Program-made: the position numbers and the translations under genes
NCBI GenBank assembly: GCA_023441125.1
Contig: JAEZQV010000190.1
Coordinates: forward strand, 1 to 12,513
From: Bacillota bacterium
GTDB taxonomy: Bacteria > Bacillota_C > Negativicutes > Sporomusales > Sporomusaceae
DNA: 12,513 nucleotides
Direction: 5' to 3'
In this document: positions 6,627 to 12,513 of the stretch, one piece after another
How the letters are laid out: the number at the start of each line of letters is the position of its first letter
Position numbering within the stretch: position 1 is the stretch's first letter
Notes under the pieces: model-generated
Told to the model about the DNA's origin: nothing
The model's input: the letters and a program-made list of their open reading frames with translations, nothing else
The model's database searches: none

Positions 6627-7526
6627 CTATTCCACATTGTTGTAGGGGTCCCATTCGGTGAGCCGGCTAAGCTGGACCCGGGCCGTCTGGATGTCGGCCA
6701 GCAGCCGTTCTTTATCCTTGGGCAGGGTAGCCGCCAGGGCAACATGATTGGAGGCATGGGTGCTCCGGAACAGGCAATGGCTGGTTGCCGGCAGTTCGAT
6801 GCCCTGTATCAGCGCATAAAGCTCGCCCATAATTTCCGCCGGCGGCAGCGGCACAAACCGGCCGCTCTCAAACTGCGCCAATAACTCACTGCCGCGGTAC
6901 AGCATCAGTGTTAAGGCGCTTAACATCTGGGGCCGGATGGCATTGACCGCCAGCGCGGTGTTGGCTGCGTGGCGCTCCGAATTCTCCCGGCCGCCCAACC
7001 CGGCGATAATCATCACCGACAATTTGAGACCGGCCGCCACAATCCGCTGCCCGGCGGCAACCGCTTCGGCTGCCGTTACCCCTTTGTTGACATTCTTTAG
7101 CACCACATCGTCGCCGGACTCCAGGCCGTAATAGACCAGCTTGAGCCCGGCCGCCTGCAAGGCGGCCAGTTCTGCCGGCGTTTTGCGCAATATATCTTTA
7201 GGACCGGCATAACAGGAGACGCGCTGCAGCTGAGGAAACGTCTCAGCCAGCACTTGCAGGATATGCAGCAGCGTGTCGGTTGCCAGTACCAGGGCATTGC
7301 CGTCGGCGAGAAATATCCGGCGAATATGCCGGGCATAAGGTCCGGCGGCGGCAATCTGCGCCATAATCTCAGGCAGCGGGCGGGTTCGAAAGGACACCGA
7401 CCGGTACATATTACAAAAAGTGCAGGCATTATGGGAACAGCCGATGGTCACCCTGAGGATAAAGCTGGCTGCTTCACTGGGCGGACGAAATACCGGCCCT
7501 GCGGCATTATCAAAATACAAATTCAT
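6627..7526 (-). CDS. Radical SAM superfamily protein (COG1032-like), function unknown
   Basis: An iron-sulfur enzyme expected to cleave S-adenosylmethionine to start radical chemistry. The 299 residues open with a short lead and RPPSEAASFILRVTIGC, then the cluster motif GCSHNACTFCNMY with C30, C35 and C38. The spacing is CX4CX2C, one residue longer than the canonical CX3CX2C. It is typical of the uncharacterised GCSHNxCTFC group of radical SAM proteins as I know it. Later marks are the GNALVLATD, YYGLESGDDVVLKNVNKG and SVMIIAGLGGREN stretches of the barrel. The substrate is unknown. AAGGAG lies only 2 nt before the annotated ATG, so the TTG two codons on (position 7520, 8-nt spacing) may be the real start. 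Monocistronic: a terminator lies upstream and a 376-bp gap follows. Confidence 0.85.
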   Translation of the reverse strand: MNLYFDNAAGPVFRPPSEAASFILRVTIGCSHNACTFCNMYRSVSFRTRPLPEIMAQIAAAGPYARHIRRIFLADGNALVLATDTLLHILQVLAETFPQLQRVSCYAGPKDILRKTPAELAALQAAGLKLVYYGLESGDDVVLKNVNKGVTAAEAVAAGQRIVAAGLKLSVMIIAGLGGRENSERHAANTALAVNAIRPQMLSALTLMLYRGSELLAQFESGRFVPLPPAEIMGELYALIQGIELPATSHCLFRSTHASNHVALAATLPKDKERLLADIQTARVQLSRLTEWDPYNNVE

Positions 7527-7631
7527 CGCTCCTTATCCGGTACTCTGGCGACAAACAAACCGGCCATAGCCGCACGGCGGCGGCAGCCTGCTCGACCGGA
7601 GAGAAATTTAGATAAAATCACTGTAGCAGAA

Positions 7632-7672
7632 ATAAAAAAAATTGTCAAAGCCTGCTTAGCCTCTGACAATTT
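7632..7672 (-). terminator. Rho-independent terminator of the asr operon
   Basis: On the minus strand AAATTGTCA (7664-7672) and TGACAATTT (7639-7647) form a 9-bp perfect stem around a 16-nt loop, followed by a run of eight T's (7641 down to 7634). It lies 10 bp after the stop codon of the 427-aa iron-sulfur protein and closes the asrABC-containing operon. Confidence 0.85.
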
Positions 7673-7681
7673 GCCGTTTAG

Positions 7682-8965
7682 TTACCGGTCTGTATATTGT
7701 TTGGCTTTGGCGGCGATGGTGGCCAGGAAAGTGGAGCGGATGGATTGAACCGCCAGCAGCGCCTTGACGGGCGCAGATTTTTCAATAACGGCGGCAATGC
7801 GCCCTAACGCCCGGTGACTCAGCCGGGACGGATCATCAAACAGGAAATTGCTCAGTTTGCCCCGTTCCATCGCCATGGCCACCATGCGGTCAAAAGTAGT
7901 TTCCGGCACGACGACCTGCCGGTCCCGCTTGACCATCCGGATACTGCCGCGCTTACAGGCCGAATAACAGACACCGCAGCCCAGACAAAGTTCAGCGGCC
8001 ACTACCGCCCGGGGGCGGCCGGCAGCCGGTGCCGCCGTCAGGCTAATGGCCGTCACCGGGCAGGCCTCGACACACAAACCGCAGCCGCGGCACTCTGTAC
8101 TGTTCATTTGGGCCAGCCAGCCGGACGTTACAACCGACTGCTGCAGGTTAAACGTCCGGATAGCCTGCAGCATGCCGCAGCAGCAGCCGCAGCAATTGCA
8201 CATAAAGCCTACCGCGTTCTGCACGTTATCGGCGATCTGCGCCAGCCCGGCCTGCTTGCAGGTGGCCAGTACCTGCAGGGCTTCGTTCACCGTAACGGGC
8301 TCGGCCATACCTTTTTTAATCAGCATACCGGCTCCGTTGCCGAACGTCAGGCAGGTGCGCAGCGGCGCAGCGCAAGCCTTATGCAAGTGACTGGCCTTGT
8401 GGCGGCAGGCACAGAGCGACAGGCCGATTGTCCCGGCAGCGGTAATGATGCCGGTAGCCTTTTCCCAGTCGAGAACCTCCGCATAATCGCCGGCCGGCAA
8501 CGCTTCCTCCCTTACCAGCGTACGGCCAAGCTGGGTACTTTCCCGGAAAACCTCCCGGGCAAACCGGTCATCCTTAAGCATGTATTCCTCAAACAGCTTT
8601 GCCAGTTCGGCCATATCAAGGTCATCACGGGTCCGCATAAACACAAATTCAAAAAAACCGATCACCACCGGCGCCAGCACGACATAACCGGTCCCCCGGT
8701 GCTCCCAGTCAAAGACCAGCCCTTTTACCGCCATGGCCTGAAGCTGTTCCTGCAGGCGGGCTTCAGCAAGGCCTGTTTTGCGGGCCAACTGGGCGACGGC
8801 AACCGGGCGCAGCGGAATTTGTCTGGCGATGGCCGCCTCGGCGGGAGCGAACAGTAACTTGAGAATTTGGATAAATACCGGCGAATAGGGCGCGCCGGTA
8901 ATATTTCTGTCCAGCCGCTGCTGCAGCAGGCGATATTCCCGGTCGGCATTCACAACGTGTCCCAA
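7682..8965 (-). CDS. Cysteine-rich 4Fe-4S protein with N-terminal winged-helix-like region
   Basis: Probably a cytoplasmic electron-transfer or redox-sensing protein; its exact role is not known to me. In 427 residues there are 19 cysteines in three groups. The first is CAC (185, 187), C198, C205, C236 and the dense FMCNCCGCCCGM motif (256-263). Then come two ferredoxin motifs, C292-C295-C298-C302-P and C327-C330-C333-C337. The N-terminal 100 residues (VAVAQLARKTGLAEARLQEQ) look like a winged helix. Two aromatic helices (FFEFVFMRTRDDLDMAELAKLFEEY) follow. I recall proteins with a CxCRHKxxH..CNCCGCCCG pattern from sulfate reducers and other anaerobes, annotated only as ferredoxins. The start is TTG at 8965, chosen because GGGAGGG sits 6 nt upstream. 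It follows the GATE protein by 15 nt and is last in the operon. Confidence 0.85.
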   Translation of the reverse strand: MGHVVNADREYRLLQQRLDRNITGAPYSPVFIQILKLLFAPAEAAIARQIPLRPVAVAQLARKTGLAEARLQEQLQAMAVKGLVFDWEHRGTGYVVLAPVVIGFFEFVFMRTRDDLDMAELAKLFEEYMLKDDRFAREVFRESTQLGRTLVREEALPAGDYAEVLDWEKATGIITAAGTIGLSLCACRHKASHLHKACAAPLRTCLTFGNGAGMLIKKGMAEPVTVNEALQVLATCKQAGLAQIADNVQNAVGFMCNCCGCCCGMLQAIRTFNLQQSVVTSGWLAQMNSTECRGCGLCVEACPVTAISLTAAPAAGRPRAVVAAELCLGCGVCYSACKRGSIRMVKRDRQVVVPETTFDRMVAMAMERGKLSNFLFDDPSRLSHRALGRIAAVIEKSAPVKALLAVQSIRSTFLATIAAKAKQYTDR

Positions 8966-8980
8966 CTTTATCCCTCCCGT

Positions 8981-9934
8981 TTAACCCAGCAGGCCCTGCC
9001 GGGCCAGCCAAAGGAAAATCAGCATGACTGCCTGCGTGACAACAAAGCCGGTAAGCCCTACCTTCAGGCCCAGAGTACGGCCGTACACCGCCATAGTCCG
9101 CGGCAGGGATGAAGCAAACAAGTCATAGACATTGTGCAGTATGGACATCAGGAACAATAGCGGTACAATGCCGGCAGCCGGAATCACGCCTTCCTGCCAG
9201 GCAACACCGACAGCGGCTACGCCGCCGACCATGCTGACCAGCCCGGCAGCCAAGAGCGGGATGGCGGCCGGTTCGACACTACTGTGGGTTACCGGCAGAG
9301 CCGCCGCCAGCATATCCACAGCGCCGCTCCTGATCAGCAGCATGACGGCGGCCGAACTGGCAAACATCCATAGGGCAATACGAACAAAGGGACGCAGGGT
9401 CTGCGCCAAAGCACCGCTGACAGAATTTCGCCAGGCAACCGGCTTAATGCCGGCCACAGCCTCCCGGCCGGCGGTAAGCCTGCCGTCGGACCATATTTGC
9501 AATAGCATCACACCAAGGGCAGAGATCACGGCAAAGGCGGCAAAATAACCGGCCAGGAAACCGACAGCCGCTGCGCGCGGAAATAAACTAACCAGCAGGG
9601 GGATGAACGAAAACACAAAAAACTGGGCAACTGCCGGCGCTTTGGCCGTTAAGTTAAGGGCAATCACTTGCCGGTCTGACAAACCGGTTTGCTGCCTGAT
9701 GGCTTCCAAAGCGGCCATACCGGCCATCCGGTCGGCCAGCGACAGCAGCACAACCGGCGCGGCCGCCGGGGGCAGTCCGGTCAGGCGTGCAAAAAGCGGC
9801 AGCAGTCTGTCGGCTTTAGCCGCCAGGTTGCCCATAGCCGTTACATTGGCCAAAAATAACCCGATGAATACCGAAGGCAGCGCTTTTTCCATTATCGTAT
9901 AGGCAGCTACAATGGCCGCGGCGAATTCACTCAT
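8981..9934 (-). CDS. Nucleoside-recognition (GATE) domain membrane protein
   Basis: A polytopic inner-membrane protein of 317 residues, about eight helices (roughly 7-33, 57-75, 100-118, 122-147, 182-202, 224-246, 253-272, 291-312). It shows two halves, each with a polar signature: LADRMAGMAALEAIRQQTGLSDRQVIALNLTAKAP-like sequence in the first half and SMVGGVAAVGVAWQEG with SILHNVYDLFASSLPRT in the second. This fits the GATE/nucleoside-recognition family, whose substrates are mostly unknown. It lies 23 nt after asrC and 15 nt before the iron-sulfur gene. Movement of sulfite, sulfide or another small solute is possible but rests on context alone. The start is uncertain: there is no good ribosome binding site before the ATG at 9934. 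Confidence 0.78.
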   Translation of the reverse strand: MSEFAAAIVAAYTIMEKALPSVFIGLFLANVTAMGNLAAKADRLLPLFARLTGLPPAAAPVVLLSLADRMAGMAALEAIRQQTGLSDRQVIALNLTAKAPAVAQFFVFSFIPLLVSLFPRAAAVGFLAGYFAAFAVISALGVMLLQIWSDGRLTAGREAVAGIKPVAWRNSVSGALAQTLRPFVRIALWMFASSAAVMLLIRSGAVDMLAAALPVTHSSVEPAAIPLLAAGLVSMVGGVAAVGVAWQEGVIPAAGIVPLLFLMSILHNVYDLFASSLPRTMAVYGRTLGLKVGLTGFVVTQAVMLIFLWLARQGLLG

Positions 9935-9957
9935 AATACCAATATTATATCAGGAAT

Positions 9958-10911
9958 TTACCAGTTAATGTACTCCGCCACTTCGGCCTCAGGATTCAGC
10001 GCAACATCGCGCAGCACCCATTCCCTGAATACCTGATAGCCCGTTCTGTCGACAATATAACCGACATGCTCCTTGCCGCCGGGCGCCTCGCGGTCAATAA
10101 ACCGGTCGATATAGGCATAGGTGTTTTGAAGAATTTTGCTGATACTGGCTTCGTCAACCCAGCGGATAAACGGCTGGGCAATACGGGGATTTTTTTTGCC
10201 GGTCCGGCCCATAATGACCAGCAGGTACAGCTTGGTAGCGCTGCGGGTCCATGCGCTGTTGGGACATTTGAGAACACATTCGCCACAGCCGATACACTTG
10301 CCGGCGTCGCGCACCACTTTGAAATTTTCGAAAGTAAGCGCCCCGGCGGCCCGTTTTTTACAGTTGCTGACACAGGCCTGGCAGCTAATGCACCGGTAGG
10401 CGTCATACTGCGGCTCGTTCATGCCGATAATGCCGAAGTCATGCATCCGGGACTTGATACAGTCATTGGGGCAGCCGGTAAGGGCAATCTTGACATGATA
10501 GTCATTCGGAAAGATGACTTTTTCTAGCCGCTGGGCCAACGCACTGGTGTCATAGTTGCCGAAGGGACAGACCCGGCTGCCGATACAGGCCGATACATTG
10601 CGCGTGCCGGCCGCCGGATAGCCGCTGCCCGGACTTACCTGGCTGATGTTAAGGCCTGCGATAACCGGCTGCAGCAGGGCATTGATTTCGGCAACCTGTT
10701 CCATAGCGATACCGGGAATCTCAAAACCCTGCCGGGTTGTCAGGTGCACGGTGCCGTTGCCGTACTGCTCGGCGACCTGCCTGATAAGGTCCAGATATTG
10801 GGCCTCAAGGTGACCGCCCGGGACCCGGATGCGCACCGCCGTTTTGTACCGTTCCTTGGTTACCCGGAAAGCATTTTTCTTCAGCTGTTTGGTATTTATA
10901 TCCATACTCAT
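9958..10911 (-). CDS. asrC: Anaerobic sulfite reductase subunit C (siroheme catalytic subunit)
   Basis: Catalytic subunit that reduces sulfite to sulfide with six electrons on coupled siroheme-[4Fe-4S], in the cytoplasm. The 317 residues contain a ferrodoxin-like N-terminal half-domain (VRIRVPGGHLEAQYLDLIRQ, HLTTRQGFEIPGI) and the siroheme motif C109-x5-C115 with C147-x3-C151 (TGCPNDC). Two inserted ferredoxin clusters follow, C174-C177-C180-C184 and C206-C209-C212-C216, and the chain ends in the second sulfite-reductase half. This layout is characteristic of AsrC and short dissimilatory-type enzymes. The ATG at 10911 has GGGGGGAG 4 nt upstream. The ATG two codons later has 10-nt spacing and is an alternative. 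It starts 11 nt after asrB. Confidence 0.94.
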   Translation of the reverse strand: MSMDINTKQLKKNAFRVTKERYKTAVRIRVPGGHLEAQYLDLIRQVAEQYGNGTVHLTTRQGFEIPGIAMEQVAEINALLQPVIAGLNISQVSPGSGYPAAGTRNVSACIGSRVCPFGNYDTSALAQRLEKVIFPNDYHVKIALTGCPNDCIKSRMHDFGIIGMNEPQYDAYRCISCQACVSNCKKRAAGALTFENFKVVRDAGKCIGCGECVLKCPNSAWTRSATKLYLLVIMGRTGKKNPRIAQPFIRWVDEASISKILQNTYAYIDRFIDREAPGGKEHVGYIVDRTGYQVFREWVLRDVALNPEAEVAEYINW

Positions 10912-10922
10912 CGCGCTCCCCC

Positions 10923-11717
10923 CTAATCCAGCAGCGTCTTGGCCCTGGTATAGTTAAACACCGGGCCTTCCAGACAGATATAGGTATCATCCATTTTGCA
11001 GTGACCGCATTTGCCGATGCCGCAGCACATTTTTCGTTCATACGAAACCCAGATGTTCTGCTCGGCTGCACCCTGCCTGAGAAATTCGGCCACCGTAAAC
11101 TTCATCATGAGCGGCGGCCCGACTACAATAATTTGGGCTGTGCTCAGATCGGCTACCGGCAGACTGGGGACATACGCGGTCACCAGGCCGGTATTGCCTT
11201 GGTACTGGCCGTCTTCACTCTTATCCACTGTCAGGATAACCGCGATGGATTTTTGCCATGTCGCCAAATCGGACCGGAACAGAATATCCTGCGGCGATTT
11301 GAAACCGGTGAGCAAGGTAAAGGATTTGGCTTCACCGGGATGGGCGGCATAATAATCGACAATGCCTTTCACCGGTGCTAACCCGGTGCCGCCGGCAGCC
11401 ACAACAATCTCCTGCCCCTTGAATTCGCTAATATCAAAGCCGTTGCCGTAAGGACCACGCAAAAACAGCGCGTCCCCGGCCCGCAGTTCATGGATTGTAT
11501 TGGTTACCACGCCCACCCGCCGGATCGTCAGACCGATATAGCCGTCGCCAATGTCGCTTACCGAAATGGGGGCCTCGCCGTACTTGGGAAGAGATACTTC
11601 GAAAAATTGCCCTGGCTTAACTGGGCCGGCATACGCCAGCAAGAAGGTGTAATCAATGTCAGTGTGCGGGATAATTTTGAGAATCCTGGCTATAAACGGT
11701 TTATAGACATTGCTCAT
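10923..11717 (-). CDS. asrB: Anaerobic sulfite reductase subunit B (FAD/[2Fe-2S] NAD(P)H oxidoreductase)
   Basis: Electron-input subunit: it oxidises NADH (or NADPH) and passes electrons through FAD and a [2Fe-2S] cluster toward AsrA and AsrC. The 264 residues follow the PyrK/ferredoxin-reductase plan. An N-terminal flavin-binding barrel has PGQFFEVSLP and EAPISVSD (about 35-55). A nucleotide-binding domain has VVAAGGTGLAPVKGIV (105-120) and IVVGPPLMM (197-205). A C-terminal iron-sulfur loop has C232-x4-C237-x2-C240-x7-C248. The start is firm: the ATG overlaps the asrA stop (ATGA, 4 nt), with GGAGG 7 nt upstream. Translational coupling to asrA is likely. Confidence 0.95.
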   Translation of the reverse strand: MSNVYKPFIARILKIIPHTDIDYTFLLAYAGPVKPGQFFEVSLPKYGEAPISVSDIGDGYIGLTIRRVGVVTNTIHELRAGDALFLRGPYGNGFDISEFKGQEIVVAAGGTGLAPVKGIVDYYAAHPGEAKSFTLLTGFKSPQDILFRSDLATWQKSIAVILTVDKSEDGQYQGNTGLVTAYVPSLPVADLSTAQIIVVGPPLMMKFTVAEFLRQGAAEQNIWVSYERKMCCGIGKCGHCKMDDTYICLEGPVFNYTRAKTLLD

Positions 11718-12513
11718 GCCTTAGCCTCCTCTGCCGTTTGCGCCAGCTTATTAATGCAGTGGGCAAGCGAAATGTATTCCGGGCAGATGTCGTCACAGCG
11801 GCCGCAGCCGACACACATGGTATGCCCGAACCGTTGTTTATAATCGCCGATTTTATGCATAACGCGAAATCGCATTCTGTCGCCTTTGCTCTGGCGGAAA
11901 CTGTGTCCACCGGCCATGTCGGTGTAGCCGTCCACCATGCAGGAAGCCCAGACCCGCCGCCGTTCACCGGCTTTGTCATTGTCCTTATAGAATATATCCT
12001 GCATGGAAAAACAGCTGCAGGTCGGACAGACAAAGCTGCAGCGGCCGCAGCCCAGACAGCGGGAGGAATATTCCTGCCATAACGGAGCTGCCGCCACCTC
12101 AGTCAGCTGTAGCTTCGCCGGGATTTTTACCTTAACGGTGTTGGTCTGCACAAACTGCGGTTCGACTGCGGCTGTCTGCTCCTCCGGCAGACAAAATTCC
12201 GGATTGTTTGTGCCGACGAACACCGTTGAGCCGTCCAGGCGTACAACCAGATCATAGTCTGTCGTTGCATTGGTCGCCATACTGACGCAAAAACAGTTGG
12301 CAAACCCGCGCCGGCACTCCAGCAAAGCGAAGCGGACCTTGTCGCGGAAAACTTTGTAGTAAGGATCTTCGCAGCCATTACGGAGATAGATGTCGTCCAG
12401 CCGCTTGATGGCATGAATGTCACAGCTGCGTACAAACAGCAGAATTTTTTTCTCACTGATCCGGGGCTCGGTCCAATTATCTTCGGTAAAATAGAACAGC
12501 GTCTGGGTAACCG
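11714..12513 (-). CDS. asrA: Anaerobic sulfite reductase subunit A, 5' end beyond right edge
   Basis: Electron-transfer subunit that links AsrB to AsrC through two [4Fe-4S] clusters. The C-terminal 265 residues are visible; the frame stays open to the window edge, and about 70-80 N-terminal residues should be missing by comparison with the usual length of about 340. Visible clusters are C152-C155-C158-C162-P (CLGCGRCSFVCP) and C233-C236-C239-C243-P (CVGCGRCDDICP), numbered from the first visible codon. The upstream part has FVRSCDIHAIKRLDD and LLECRRGFANCFC, typical of AsrA and related 4Fe-4S dicluster proteins. A TTG at 12325 is internal, not a start. It heads the visible operon; the promoter lies outside the window. 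Confidence 0.93.
   Translation of the reverse strand, partial: VTQTLFYFTEDNWTEPRISEKKILLFVRSCDIHAIKRLDDIYLRNGCEDPYYKVFRDKVRFALLECRRGFANCFCVSMATNATTDYDLVVRLDGSTVFVGTNNPEFCLPEEQTAAVEPQFVQTNTVKVKIPAKLQLTEVAAAPLWQEYSSRCLGCGRCSFVCPTCSCFSMQDIFYKDNDKAGERRRVWASCMVDGYTDMAGGHSFRQSKGDRMRFRVMHKIGDYKQRFGHTMCVGCGRCDDICPEYISLAHCINKLAQTAEEAKA

Noticed and set aside
7814..8857. 347-codon open frame on the plus strand
   Set aside because: It lies fully opposite the 427-aa iron-sulfur gene, whose motifs are clear; its product is rich in His/Gln/Arg low-complexity sequence with no recognisable domain.
9935..9957. TATAAT between asrC and the GATE gene as an internal promoter
   Set aside because: There is no acceptable -35 at 16-18 bp, and the start site would fall almost on the ATG; chance in a short AT-rich gap is more likely.
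12323..12325. TTG as start of asrA, giving 203 aa
   Set aside because: The frame stays open to the window edge with AsrA-like residues (SCDIHAIKRLDD) upstream, so the TTG is an internal leucine codon.
1..12513. CRISPR array, tRNA or rRNA gene, insertion sequence
   Set aside because: No regularly spaced repeats, cloverleaf-like sequence, transposase motifs or flanking inverted repeats were seen on either strand.

Overview
The window looks like a chromosomal segment of an anaerobic, diderm Firmicute, probably of the Negativicutes (Sporomusaceae-like). The basis is the protein content: a complete anaerobic sulfite reductase module (asrABC), oxygen-sensitive iron-sulfur proteins, a radical SAM protein and Firmicute-style GGAGG ribosome binding sites, in moderately GC-rich DNA. 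The taxonomic call is an inference. No rRNA, tRNA, CRISPR array or mobile-element gene was seen. All large genes lie on the minus strand; the only plus-strand gene is a 48-codon ORF.

Layout, left to right. (1) 1-2498: the first 832 codons of a membrane-bound hybrid sensor histidine kinase that runs off the left edge. (2) 2499-3106: an AT-rich divergent intergenic region. It has a promoter for the kinase, a second promoter with a perfect 19-bp Fur-type palindrome, and a small plus-strand ORF behind that palindrome. These are followed by a 20-bp perfect hairpin and a stop-interrupted remnant of a methyl-accepting chemotaxis protein (MCP). (3) 3107-6250: iadA-like isoaspartyl dipeptidase, an EamA/DMT permease and gluQ, all reading leftward. 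(4) 6251-6626: a stretch with no convincing gene. (5) 6627-7526: a radical SAM protein. (6) 7639-12513: an operon ending at a clear terminator. In transcription order it is asrA (5' end beyond the window), asrB, asrC, an eight-helix nucleoside-recognition (GATE) membrane protein, and a 427-aa cysteine-rich 4Fe-4S protein with an N-terminal helix-turn-helix-like region.

How the genes work together. AsrB should take electrons from NAD(P)H through FAD and a [2Fe-2S] cluster. AsrA relays them through two [4Fe-4S] clusters, and AsrC reduces sulfite to sulfide on siroheme-[4Fe-4S]. The GATE-type membrane protein and the 19-cysteine protein are tightly linked downstream and share the terminator. They are the best candidates in this window for an under-described extension of the sulfite reductase system, perhaps substrate or product transport and an extra electron-transfer or sensing component; that is inference from context. 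The other point of interest is the Fur-box/48-aa ORF unit at 2643-2868.
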